Shown piece after piece: positions 18,683 to 27,161 of a stretch of DNA of 64,000 bases. The stretch lies in assembly GCA_963755375.1 (NCBI GenBank), contig CAVWKG010000016.1, positions 1,240,001-1,304,000 of the forward strand. Reading direction: 5' to 3'. Below the pieces are notes generated by a model, which ran no database searches, had not been told where the DNA came from, and was given only the letters and a program-made list of their open reading frames with translations. Source of the DNA: Bog-473 sp963755375 (GTDB lineage Bacteria; Actinomycetota; Acidimicrobiia; Acidimicrobiales; RAAP-2). Made by a program: the position numbers and the translations under genes. Each line of letters opens with the position of its first letter. The stretch's first letter is position 1.

Positions 18683-20281
18683 CACCTTTGGCTCGGCAGC
18701 CTCAATCCTGATCGTGGAACGGGCCGGATCAAGGTCGGCAATTCGGTAGCGACCGCGCACCGCGTTGCTTGGGAGTTAACCAACGGCGCCCTGTCGCCCA
18801 ACGAGCGGGTCGCGGCCTGTACCGCCAACCCGGCCTGCGTGCGCATCGAGCACCTCTGTCTGGAAAGCGCTGCTGCACGCAAACCACCAAGCAAGGCAAG
18901 GGCGCGCAAGGGGACGGGCTCGATGCGAGTTGTTCGGCCTGGGATGTGGGAGCTCCGGGTGACCATCGGTCGCTGGGATAACGGGCGGCCCCGCTCGCTT
19001 ACCCGCACCATCTCAGCGAAGAGCGAGACTGCTGCGGCTGCTCTCCTGGCGGAGTTCGTCGATGAAATGTCCGGTTCGCAGCTCCCAAGAACCCAGGACC
19101 TACGGGACCTCACTGTCGACGATGCAGTGGATCGCTTTCTTGATGAATACCTGGCAGTAGAAAAAGGGCGAGCCGAGAAGACCATCAACGACTATCGCTA
19201 TCTCCACCAACGGTGGTTCTCCCCCACAATCGGCGCCCAGCAGGTCAAAAGGGTCGACAGCGCGACCATGGACCGGTTGTTCGGCGCTATGCGCCAAGCC
19301 GGTCTGAGCGCTTCTCGCCTCAATCAAGCAAAGAGTCTCTACGCCCCGTTCTTCCGGTGGGCCAAACGGCGGGGCATGACCACGCGCAATCCGATGGCCG
19401 AGTTTCAGATGCCGACGAGCACGTACCGCTCAGAGGAGCGGGTACCACCAGAAGTCGAAGAACTGTCCATCTTGCTTTCGACCGCTGTCGAGGTCGTTCC
19501 CGATATCGCTCCGCTACTGGTTCTCGGAGCCGTGACCGGTATCCGACGGGGCGAGCTCGTGGGCATCCCAGTGTCTGCGGTGGCTTGGAGAAAGAATCAG
19601 ATCACGATTGCTTCGGCCGTCACCTCGTCCGGCAAGGTCAAAACGACCAAGACTCGCCGGAGCAGGACATTCCACGTCGACGCCGAGACAACGGCCATGC
19701 TGAAGCGCCACTACAACAGGATGAAGGAACGAGCAGCGGCCGCCAGTGTCGAGCTCGCCGCAAATGCCTTCCTATTTAGCCTTGCGCAGGACTGCTCTAC
19801 GCCTATGCCGCCCGACCACCTCACGAAGAGAGTTGCAGTGCTGAAGGGGTATCTCGGGATTGAGGACAAACATCCGGATGTCGTCGCTCTTGAAGACGAG
19901 GTACTGCGGCTGCGGCGGTCAACTTCTCCAGTTCGGCGGCCCGGGAAACCTGGGCCGTTGCCTACCGGTGGTATGTCCTATCGAGAAATCGGTGCGGCGT
20001 TGGGTCGCAGCGAGCGGTGGGCCAACCTGGCCGTGGCGGCTGCCCAACGGCGGGAGGGTGCCAATGCACCTGGTCAGGTTCATTTCGAATTCGACGGTTC
20101 GATCCTCGCCCAGAAGTTCACGTCGTCGGAACTTCTTGACGCCGGGTTCAACGTCAGTGTGGTGGCCCAGCGGCAGGGACACGGACCCCAGGTGCTAACC
20201 CGCCACTATTCGAAGTCCCGAGCTTCGTCTGACAAGCGGGCCGCCGAACACCTTGGCCGCGTCGTGCACGGCAAAGGGTAG
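18683..20281 (+). CDS. Tyrosine recombinase (integrase), 5'-truncated by the insertion sequence
   Basis: The main part of the island integrase; the intact protein would be about 554 aa. Order: an HNH-like N-terminal module (AHRVAWELTNG, CTANPACVRIEHL), an AP2-like arm-binding segment, a SAM-like core-binding domain, and the catalytic domain with box I TGIRRGELVG, a beta-hairpin Lys region, and RQGHGPQVLTRHYSK with the nucleophilic Tyr. A helix-turn-helix-like insert (MSYREIGAALGRSERWANLAV) sits in the catalytic domain. Box II reads AQKFTSSELL, where an Arg is expected. A GTG at 18839 could start a shortened protein. The rhomboid gene converges on it 9 bases away. Confidence 0.85.
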   Translation, partial: HLWLGSLNPDRGTGRIKVGNSVATAHRVAWELTNGALSPNERVAACTANPACVRIEHLCLESAAARKPPSKARARKGTGSMRVVRPGMWELRVTIGRWDNGRPRSLTRTISAKSETAAAALLAEFVDEMSGSQLPRTQDLRDLTVDDAVDRFLDEYLAVEKGRAEKTINDYRYLHQRWFSPTIGAQQVKRVDSATMDRLFGAMRQAGLSASRLNQAKSLYAPFFRWAKRRGMTTRNPMAEFQMPTSTYRSEERVPPEVEELSILLSTAVEVVPDIAPLLVLGAVTGIRRGELVGIPVSAVAWRKNQITIASAVTSSGKVKTTKTRRSRTFHVDAETTAMLKRHYNRMKERAAAASVELAANAFLFSLAQDCSTPMPPDHLTKRVAVLKGYLGIEDKHPDVVALEDEVLRLRRSTSPVRRPGKPGPLPTGGMSYREIGAALGRSERWANLAVAAAQRREGANAPGQVHFEFDGSILAQKFTSSELLDAGFNVSVVAQRQGHGPQVLTRHYSKSRASSDKRAAEHLGRVVHGKG

Positions 20282-20289
20282 AGCGAACA

Positions 20290-21003
20290 TTACGCTAAGG
20301 CCTTTCCACCGAGATCGCGTGAGTTCGCGTTCCGCTGGTCAGGTGGGGAAGAGCTTCCAGGTCGTGGCGACAGATCCGGAGAGTATTGGGCATTTATTTC
20401 CCGAGAGATTCCCAAGATCTTTATGGATTGGCTTGACCATGGCTTCGACACAAGCGGGCAATCAAAGTGCCGCAGCAAGAATCCGCACGCGATCCCGCCG
20501 AGTAGCCGACCGATGTGCGCTCGCCAGTCCGTTGAAGCGGGCCATGGCGGCCAGAAGTACTGCCAAGCGGCAAACGCGTATAGAGCCACAAGTAACTGCA
20601 CAAAATCGCTTCCCAGCTCTTTGCGATGATAAAGACTCCCGACCAAGCCGTAACCGAGCCAGCCACAAATGATCCCGCTGGCTCCGACCGAATAGGTGCC
20701 GAGCCAGCCACAAATGATCCCGCTGGCTCCGACCGAATAGGTGCCGAGAGGCCCGAAGAGCCACCAAGACAGGCAGCTCGTCACCAACACGACAGCTGTA
20801 ACCGCAAGCAGCTTGCCAATGCCCTGGTATGCCGCAAAGAATCCGACGACGAGCAGATAGAGGCCGTTTCCCTCGAAGTGGTTCCACGAGAGGTGAAGAA
20901 AACTGGCGGGAACGAAGTCGAGCAGACTTTGAACGTTCCTGGGCCTCAGCCCCAACTTCAAGTTGAGCTCGTAGTGGCCGCGCTGCATTTGTGGAAGCGC
21001 CAT
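20290..21003 (-). CDS. Rhomboid-family intramembrane serine protease with duplicated active-site loop
   Basis: A multi-span membrane protein. It has FLHLSWNHFEGNGLYLLVVGF (oxyanion His/Asn helix), the nucleophile motif GASG, and AHIGRLLGGIACGFLL with the catalytic His. GTYSVGASGIICGWL occurs twice in tandem because of a 45-bp exact duplication, so two candidate catalytic Ser exist and the loop/helix is 15 residues longer than normal. The usual first membrane span is missing; sequence upstream of ATG 21003 has no hydrophobic stretch. Likely a defective or changed protease. Substrate unknown. Confidence 0.75.
   Translation of the reverse strand: MALPQMQRGHYELNLKLGLRPRNVQSLLDFVPASFLHLSWNHFEGNGLYLLVVGFFAAYQGIGKLLAVTAVVLVTSCLSWWLFGPLGTYSVGASGIICGWLGTYSVGASGIICGWLGYGLVGSLYHRKELGSDFVQLLVALYAFAAWQYFWPPWPASTDWRAHIGRLLGGIACGFLLRHFDCPLVSKPWSSQSIKILGISREINAQYSPDLSPRPGSSSPPDQRNANSRDLGGKALA
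20656..20745. repeat. 45-bp perfect tandem duplication inside the rhomboid gene
   Basis: 20656-20700 and 20701-20745 are identical and in frame; each unit encodes the rhomboid GASG active-site segment. Confidence 0.95.
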
Positions 21004-21106
21004 GCGCTGATCGATGCCGGCCTGGCCGAGGGAGACCTTGGACGGGACCTTTGTCTCCCTCCCACGGAAAGGACGAGTTCCCGTCGCTCAGTGGCCGGTC
21101 CACAGT

Positions 21107-21814
21107 TCACCTTGTCCAGACAGGATCTATCGGGCTGTGAAGAGAGAGTCCACCATCGCAGGTAAGGACCTGACCGGTAACCCAACGTGTGTCGTGCAGA
21201 GCCAGGATCGTTTCGGCGATGTCGTCGGGGGTGCCCAGCCGTCCGAGGGCGGTTCGTTCCGCCACGCCGCGCAACCAGCCTCGATCACGGGGCGCCGGTC
21301 CGAGCATGGCCGTATCGGTGACTCCCGGGGCGACCCCGTTCACTCGGAGCGTTGGCGCCCACTCCAACGCGGCCACTGCGATCACCATGTCGAGGGCAGC
21401 TTTCGAGACGCAGTACAGACCCATCGTTTTGTCGGCCAACCGGGCGCTCACACTGCTAGTGGTCACGATGGAACCGCCTCCGTTGTCGAGCATGTGGCGC
21501 GCAACTGCTCGCATGACCAGCCATACTCCCTTGGCATTGGTCCCCACGATCTTGTCCCAGTCATCAGCTTGGGCCGCGAGGAGCGACGAAGAATGCCCAA
21601 TGCCCGCGGTCACGGTGAGGAACGTCGGGACTCCGATGCGCTCCAGCGTCTCGGCTGTCGCCTGGTCGACCTGCGCGGCGTCGGTGATGTCGCACCGGAC
21701 ATCAGCCTTTTCGCCGAGGTCCCATACCAAGACCTCCGCTCCTTGGAGTCGTTGCCGGTCGACGACTGCGGCGCCGATACCGGACCCGCCACCCACGACG
21801 ACTGCGGCGGTCAC
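21107..21814 (-). CDS. SDR-family oxidoreductase
   Basis: A 235-aa short-chain dehydrogenase. N-terminal VVVGGGSGIG (cofactor loop), catalytic Ser in IVTTSSVSARLAD and Tyr-x3-Lys in GLYCVSKAALD. The C-terminal PDDIAETILALHDTRWVTGQVLTCDGG is typical. It would oxidise an alcohol or reduce a ketone with NAD(P)H. Its ATG overlaps the TetR stop by 4 bases, so regulator and SDR form one operon divergent from the BVMO operon. Probably a step of the same pathway. Confidence 0.88.
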   Translation of the reverse strand: MTAAVVVGGGSGIGAAVVDRQRLQGAEVLVWDLGEKADVRCDITDAAQVDQATAETLERIGVPTFLTVTAGIGHSSSLLAAQADDWDKIVGTNAKGVWLVMRAVARHMLDNGGGSIVTTSSVSARLADKTMGLYCVSKAALDMVIAVAALEWAPTLRVNGVAPGVTDTAMLGPAPRDRGWLRGVAERTALGRLGTPDDIAETILALHDTRWVTGQVLTCDGGLSLHSPIDPVWTR

Positions 21815-22389
21815 GGCGATACCCCCTGGAGGACGAAGCCGATCACGTCGTCGGCGACGTCTTCGAGCGAGCGCGTATGGCCGAGTGAAATCGCGTTGAT
21901 CCCTACGGTCGTCACCGCACCGAGGATGGCCATCGCGATCAGGCGTGGGTGTTCGATCGGACGGAGGCTGCCGTCTTTGGCACCCTGCTCGAGAACAGCT
22001 CGAATGGGTCGCCGGTACGCTTCTTCGACCCGCTCGTTAATAAGTGGCGTGCGGGCGGCCCGGCCCAGGTCGAACTGCAAGGTTCGACTGGCCGCAGGGT
22101 ATTCCTCGAAAATACGCAGATGGGCCACGATTGCTGCCCGCAGACGGTCGGCTCCATTACCTTTCGTGCTCAGTGCGTTGTCAGTGGCTCTGGCGATTTT
22201 GTCGAGTATCTCGTTGAATAAGAAGGTGAGAATGTCCTCCTTGCCGGCGAAGTAGTAGTAGAGGGTCGCCTTGGGTACTCCGGTTGCCGCGGCGATGTCC
22301 TCCATCTTCGTGGCGTCGAGGCCGAACTCGGCGAAGAGTTCCGCGGCGGCCAGCACTTTGACGTGCATGCCGGCTGGAAGTTCTCGCAT
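21811..22389 (-). CDS. TetR-family regulator
   Basis: A 192-aa protein with the TetR DNA-binding domain (VLAAAELFAEFGLDATKMEDIAAATGVPKATLYYYFAGKEDILTFLF at residues 12-58) and a helical ligand domain. It lies between its operon partner SDR and the divergent VOC-BVMO-amidohydrolase operon, with the perfect palindrome TAGAC-N5-GTCTA in the gap. It most likely represses both operons and responds to a pathway compound or acyl-CoA. Confidence 0.88.
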   Translation of the reverse strand: MRELPAGMHVKVLAAAELFAEFGLDATKMEDIAAATGVPKATLYYYFAGKEDILTFLFNEILDKIARATDNALSTKGNGADRLRAAIVAHLRIFEEYPAASRTLQFDLGRAARTPLINERVEEAYRRPIRAVLEQGAKDGSLRPIEHPRLIAMAILGAVTTVGINAISLGHTRSLEDVADDVIGFVLQGVSP

Positions 22390-22431
22390 TTGAGGCTCCT
22401 AGATTCCTGGGTGACACCTTTGAACGCGCAG

Positions 22432-22448
22432 TATAGACTCATCGTCTA
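22432..22448 (+). promoter_or_regulatory. Operator with -10 box, directly before a leaderless start
   Basis: TAGAC-TCATC-GTCTA is a perfect inverted repeat at 22434-22448. It overlaps a -10 box TATAGA (22432-22437) and ends at the base before ATG 22449. Transcription from this box would begin at or near the A of ATG, so the mRNA would be leaderless. There is no ribosome-binding site. A bound TetR would cover the promoter. Confidence 0.6.
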
Positions 22449-22916
22449 ATGCTGATCCATCACTCGGCGATCTGCACAAGCCACATCGACGAAAGCCTTG
22501 CCTTCTGGCGCGACGGTCTCGGCTTTGAGGTGTTATTGGACGAGCACTTCGAGGGCGACTGGATCACGCTGCTCCGCGCGCCATCGACGTCCCTGCGGTC
22601 AGTATTCCTCGGCGATCCCGGAGCGCCAGGGTCCGGAATCGTCGAGCTTGTCGACCTCGGTACCGTGCCCGACGGTCAGCAAGCGTTCGATACGCCCGCT
22701 TCCTCCGGCTTTCTGCTGCTCTCGGTCATGACCGACGTCAAGGCCGTCCTGGAGAGGCTTCGAAAACTGGGATTCGGTGGCCCGCCCCGGCAAGTGGAGG
22801 TGAGCGGTGTGGCTATGGCCGTGGTCACCGATCCCGACGGCGTGCTCGTCGAACTCATCGACTCGGTTGCTGCGCCCAATCTCGAGCGGTTGTCGGCCCC
22901 AGGTACCAGGGCATGA
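22449..22916 (+). CDS. VOC-superfamily protein
   Basis: A 155-aa glyoxalase/dioxygenase-fold protein: LIHHSAICTSHIDESLAFWRDGLGFEVLLDEHF at the start and AMAVVTDPDGVLVELID near the end give the metal-binding His and Glu. First gene of the operon under the TAGAC-N5-GTCTA operator; it overlaps the monooxygenase start by 4 bases. It could act as an epimerase, isomerase or lyase in the pathway; the substrate is unknown. Confidence 0.85.
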   Translation: MLIHHSAICTSHIDESLAFWRDGLGFEVLLDEHFEGDWITLLRAPSTSLRSVFLGDPGAPGSGIVELVDLGTVPDGQQAFDTPASSGFLLLSVMTDVKAVLERLRKLGFGGPPRQVEVSGVAMAVVTDPDGVLVELIDSVAAPNLERLSAPGTRA

Positions 22917-24385
22917 CGCACTGCTCCGAGGTGGCGATTGTGGGCGCCGGATTCGGAGGGCTGGTACTGGCCCATCGGCTTGCCCTCGATGGTCTCGACG
23001 ACGTCGTACTGTTCGAACGTGACGACGGCGTTGGCGGTACCTGGCGGGCCAACAGCTACCCGGGAGCGGCCTGCGACGTCCCCTCCCACCTTTACAGCCT
23101 GTCCGTCGCTCCGAACCCCAGCTGGTCACGGGCTTACGCTACCCAGCCCGAGATCCTTCGCTATGTCGAGAACTGCTACGACCAGTTCGACGTTCGGCGA
23201 AAGGTGCGCCCCGGCACCGAGATCGTGGCGGCCAATTGGTCCGAGGCCGATATGCGCTGGCGACTATGCGACCGATTCGGCCAGAGGTTCGAAGCATTGG
23301 TCGTCGTCACCGCTACCGGCATGTTCCACAGCCCGGCAGTTCCAGCGATACCAGGCCTCGACGAATTCGTGGGGGCACGATTTCATTCGGCTCGCTGGAA
23401 GGGTGACCACGACCTGACCGGCGAGCGGGTGGCCGTGGTGGGAACTGGTGCCAGCGCTATTCAGATAGTTCCCGCCATCGCCGATCGTGTGGCACACCTC
23501 GACCTCTACCAGCGCACGGCTCCGTGGATCCTCCCCCGAAACGACCCGCCGTACACAATGGAGCAGCAGCAGTTGTTCGCGGCACACCCTGAGGAGATGG
23601 AGCGGCATCGCCAGGATCTCTACGACATGTTCGAGCAGACAACCGCGTTCCTCAGCGGGGATCCGGCGGCAGAGTCGATCGCCGCCATCTCACGCGAGTA
23701 CCTCGAACGCAAGGTCCGCGATCCCGTCCTGCGCGCCAAGCTGACCCCCCGCCACCCTTTCGGGTGCACCCGGACTCTGGTGTCCAGCGACTACTACCCG
23801 GCGCTCCAGCGCGACGACGTCGATCTGGTGACGGACAGCATCGAGCGCATTACACCGACGGGTATCCGTACGCGTGACGGCACTGAACGACCCGCAGACA
23901 CCATCATCTTTTGCACCGGATTCCGCGCATCGGAGTACCTCTACGGAATGGAGGTGACCGGACGGGAGGGCAAGAGCATTCGTGAGACTTGGTCCGGAGT
24001 GCCCCGTGCCTATCACGGTCTGGCCGTACCGGGCTTCCCCAACTTCTTCATGATGTACGGACCCAACACCAACCAGGGAGGGAACTCCATTTTGTTGATT
24101 CTCGAAGCTCAGGCCCAGTTCGTGGCCAGTGCGCTCAGCGCCATGCGGACCATGAACGCTTCGTCGATCGAGGTCACCGCCGCAGCGATGGATCGTTACC
24201 AACGCCAACTCGAAAGCGACCTGGGCAAGACGGTCTGGGCCGAGGGCTGCACAAGCTACTTCCACAGCGCCACGGGCGACATCGTCACCCAACTGCCGCA
24301 TACATCGGGCTGGTACACCGAGACGACGCGGCAGATCGACCAAGAGGACTTCATCTTCGGGGGTGTCACATGCATGATGTCGTGA
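22913..24385 (+). CDS. Flavin-dependent Baeyer-Villiger-type monooxygenase
   Basis: A 490-aa protein with two Rossmann motifs: VGAGFGG (about residues 10-16, FAD) and VVGTGASAIQ (about 174, NADPH). Between them FVGARFHSARW matches exactly the Baeyer-Villiger fingerprint F-x-G-x3-H-x3-W (residues 152-162). It also has GVGGTWRANSYPGAACD and the end ATGF-like motif FCTGFRASEYL. It would insert oxygen beside a ketone to make an ester or lactone, opening a ring when the ketone is cyclic. In an operon with VOC and amidohydrolase genes; an SDR that could supply the ketone is divergent. Confidence 0.92.
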   Translation: MTHCSEVAIVGAGFGGLVLAHRLALDGLDDVVLFERDDGVGGTWRANSYPGAACDVPSHLYSLSVAPNPSWSRAYATQPEILRYVENCYDQFDVRRKVRPGTEIVAANWSEADMRWRLCDRFGQRFEALVVVTATGMFHSPAVPAIPGLDEFVGARFHSARWKGDHDLTGERVAVVGTGASAIQIVPAIADRVAHLDLYQRTAPWILPRNDPPYTMEQQQLFAAHPEEMERHRQDLYDMFEQTTAFLSGDPAAESIAAISREYLERKVRDPVLRAKLTPRHPFGCTRTLVSSDYYPALQRDDVDLVTDSIERITPTGIRTRDGTERPADTIIFCTGFRASEYLYGMEVTGREGKSIRETWSGVPRAYHGLAVPGFPNFFMMYGPNTNQGGNSILLILEAQAQFVASALSAMRTMNASSIEVTAAAMDRYQRQLESDLGKTVWAEGCTSYFHSATGDIVTQLPHTSGWYTETTRQIDQEDFIFGGVTCMMS

Positions 24386-26103
24386 TACGCGGGGGAACTG
24401 TCGTCGACGGTACCGGCTCCGCTGGCCGCACGGCCGACGTGGCATTTTCTGAAGGGGTGATCACTGAGGTGGGTCGGGTCGACGGACTCACTCGTCGCGT
24501 GATCGACGCCGATGGGCTTGTGGTCACCCCGGGATTCGTCGATATCCATACTCACTTCGATGGCCAGGTGACCTGGGACGATGACTTGACCCCCTCGTGT
24601 TGGCACGGCGTGACCACCGCCATTCTCGGCAATTGTGGGGTGGGGTTCGCTCCGGTGCGACCGGGCGGTCAAAACGAGTTGATCGAGATTATGGAGGGTG
24701 TCGAGGACATCCCCGGGAGCGCCCTGTCCGAGGGAATCAGCTGGCAGTGGGAGACCTTCCCCGAGTATCTCGACACCGTCGCCCAACGACGGCTCTCTCT
24801 CGACGTCGGGACGCACGTCCCGCACGCCGCAGTCCGTGCCTACGTCATGGGTGAGAGAGCCCTCGACGCGGCCACGGGCGACGATCTGGCGCAGATGTGT
24901 GAGATCGTGCGCGGCGGACTCGAGGCGGGTGCGCTTGGCTTTTCGACCGGTCGGACCGCCGGGCACCGCGATGTACACGGCAACCCGGTGCCAGGGACGT
25001 TCGCGCCGGAGGACGAACTCGGAGCTTTACTCGCCGCCATGGACGAAGTCGGTGCCGGCGTCTTTCAGGTCGTCCCGGCGGGTGTGGGTGGTGAGATCAC
25101 CGGTGATATCGCAGGCGCCATGGAGGCAGAACTCGACTGGCTCGCGCGTCGGGGTGAGGCGAGCAATCGTCCCATCACGTTCCTGGCGATGGAGCGCGCC
25201 GAGGTCGGCGGCTGGCATCCGTGGTTCGAGGCGGCTCGCAACGCCAACGCGCGGGGGGCCAATCTTCGACCACAAGTGGGTAACCGCTGCTTCGGCGTTC
25301 TCCTGGGTCACCAGTCCAAGCTCAATCCCTTCCAGTACCGGCCCACCTACCGCGACGAACTGGCCAAGCTCCCGCTGCCCGAGCGAGTACGGCGAATGCA
25401 TGACCCCGAGGTGCGTGCCCGTATCCTCGCCGAAGAACCAGACTTCAGCGGTCCTTTCCTCATGGATCAGATCGGTCGCCGAGCCTTCGATCACATCTAC
25501 GTGCTCGGGGACTCCCTTGAATACGAGCCCTCCCCGACCACCTCCATCCGGGCCAAAGCTAGGAACCTCGGAGTGGATCCGTGGGAGGTCGCCTATGAAG
25601 CCATGCTCGGTGCCCAGGGCAACGAATTCTTACTCTGGCCGCTGCTCAATTACGGAAACGATTGCTACGACGGGCTTCTCGAAATGATGGAAGACCCCAT
25701 CTCGGTGCAAGGCTTAGGTGACAGCGGTGCCCACGTCGGGTTGATCTGTGACGCCAGTATGAACACCTACATGCTCTCGCACTGGGTCCGTGCTCGACGG
25801 CGGGGAAGACGGATGAGCATTGAGCACGCTGTCCATCGTCTGACCCAGGATCCGGCACAGCTCTACGGCCTGGGCGATCGGGGCGTGCTCGCGCCGGGGA
25901 AGAAGGCCGATTGCAACGTAATCGACCTAGATGGTTTGCGTCTGCTGCGTCCCGAGCAACTCCACGATCTCCCAGGAGGGGCGGGACGGCTGGTACAACG
26001 GGCCGAGGGATACGTTGCCACCTTCGTGAACGGGAAGCAGACCATCGCTAGCGACGAGCGCACCGATGAACTCCCCGGGCGACTCGTTCGTGGAGCGCGA
26101 TAA
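24370..26103 (+). CDS. Amidohydrolase of the D-aminoacylase / N-acyl-D-amino-acid deacylase group
   Basis: A 577-aa metal-dependent amidohydrolase. N-terminal small beta domain (MHDVVIRGGTVVDGTG), metal pair His60-x-His62 in GFVDIHTHFDGQ, GNCGVGFAPV with the Cys ligand typical of D-aminoacylases, and GLGDSGAHVGLICD with the catalytic Asp region. Several such proteins hydrolyse amides, lactones or cyclic compounds; here the place after a Baeyer-Villiger enzyme makes lactone or ester opening possible. ATG 24370 overlaps the monooxygenase stop by 16 bases, showing translational coupling. Confidence 0.88.
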   Translation: MHDVVIRGGTVVDGTGSAGRTADVAFSEGVITEVGRVDGLTRRVIDADGLVVTPGFVDIHTHFDGQVTWDDDLTPSCWHGVTTAILGNCGVGFAPVRPGGQNELIEIMEGVEDIPGSALSEGISWQWETFPEYLDTVAQRRLSLDVGTHVPHAAVRAYVMGERALDAATGDDLAQMCEIVRGGLEAGALGFSTGRTAGHRDVHGNPVPGTFAPEDELGALLAAMDEVGAGVFQVVPAGVGGEITGDIAGAMEAELDWLARRGEASNRPITFLAMERAEVGGWHPWFEAARNANARGANLRPQVGNRCFGVLLGHQSKLNPFQYRPTYRDELAKLPLPERVRRMHDPEVRARILAEEPDFSGPFLMDQIGRRAFDHIYVLGDSLEYEPSPTTSIRAKARNLGVDPWEVAYEAMLGAQGNEFLLWPLLNYGNDCYDGLLEMMEDPISVQGLGDSGAHVGLICDASMNTYMLSHWVRARRRGRRMSIEHAVHRLTQDPAQLYGLGDRGVLAPGKKADCNVIDLDGLRLLRPEQLHDLPGGAGRLVQRAEGYVATFVNGKQTIASDERTDELPGRLVRGAR

Positions 26104-26117
26104 GTGGAGGCACTTAT
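26100..26117. promoter_or_regulatory. 18-bp palindrome at the end of the amidohydrolase gene
   Basis: ATAAGTG-GAGG-CACTTAT, perfect 7-bp arms over the stop codon, about 175 bases before the di-iron hydrolase gene. It may be an operator of that gene or a weak terminator. Confidence 0.35.
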
Positions 26118-26290
26118 GCGAGGGCCACGTCTATGCGGAAGCCTGCCCCGGCTATCACATTGCGTTGAATTCTCGAATCTCCAAGGGAAGAGCGGTGGGG
26201 ATATTCCGGCCTGGCCAACCCATCACTTCTGGGGCATGTTGAACTAGTGGTCGATTGAGATGATTCGGCACCAAGTAGGGAGGAGATCCA

Positions 26291-27118
26291 GTGTTAACCG
26301 TGCGCAAACCCGCATTCGACTTCAGTGGCAGCGTCCCCCATTGGGGCGACAATGCAGAGGCCATCACGATTTTTAACGCCGGTGCCATCATTCCGACACC
26401 GATCGAACGGTATCTGATTCGTGTGATGCGAATGGCAAAGCAGCAGCTCGATCCCGTGGCCGATTCCGACCTCATCGAAACAATCGACTTGTTCAACAAG
26501 CAGGAAGGGCAACATTACAAACTCCACAATGACCTCATGACCATGCTCACGGCAAAGGCCTACCCGCGACTGCGGGAGTTCGAAGCGGCTTTCGACTCCG
26601 ATCTCAAAGAGTTCCTCGCCACCAAATCGCTTGCTTGGAACATCGCCTATTGCGAAGGATTCGAATCGACAGGCTGCGCCATGGCACGGGCATGGATCGA
26701 CGGGGGCATCAAGGAAATCTGTGGCGACCATGGGTCGACCCCCATGCGGCTGTGGATGTGGCACATGGCCGAAGAGTTCGAGCACCGCTCCGTCGTTCAC
26801 GACGTGCTCCATCGTATCTACGGAGACGAGGAAGCGTTCGAGCTTCGCAAGCAGGGGGCCACGATCAACCGGCAACACAACGCCGAGCATGCATTGGCTG
26901 CCGCGATGTACATCACCGAGATAGACCAGGCCGACATGACCTCCCGCGAAATCGAGAAATCCAATGCGCGAGCACTGGAAGCCGCGACCGCTGTTGGCGA
27001 GCTTTCCGCGGCCGAGTTGCTGTGGGTCTTTGATCCCGACTACGACCCCGCCGCAGTTTCCCCGCCCCGCGACTACGAGCGGGTGCTCGACAACTACCCA
27101 CGTCCCGGCGATTCGTAA
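26291..27118 (+). CDS. Metal-dependent hydrolase (PF10118-like, helical di-metal protein)
   Basis: A 275-aa all-helical protein. Metal-ligand helices: NKQEGQHYKLHN (about residues 72-83) and WHMAEEFEHRSVVHDVLHRIYG (about 157-178), the Glu/His patterns of the predicted metal-dependent hydrolase family that resembles ferritin-like di-iron proteins. Start is GTG 26291, after GGAGGAG with ideal spacing. It may bind two irons and act in hydrolysis or oxidation; the true reaction is not established for the family. The epoxide hydrolase follows 43 bases later. Confidence 0.75.
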   Translation: MLTVRKPAFDFSGSVPHWGDNAEAITIFNAGAIIPTPIERYLIRVMRMAKQQLDPVADSDLIETIDLFNKQEGQHYKLHNDLMTMLTAKAYPRLREFEAAFDSDLKEFLATKSLAWNIAYCEGFESTGCAMARAWIDGGIKEICGDHGSTPMRLWMWHMAEEFEHRSVVHDVLHRIYGDEEAFELRKQGATINRQHNAEHALAAAMYITEIDQADMTSREIEKSNARALEAATAVGELSAAELLWVFDPDYDPAAVSPPRDYERVLDNYPRPGDS

Positions 27119-27161
27119 GTTCAGCGAAGGAGGCCCGTCCGACGATGGTGACGGTTGCGCG

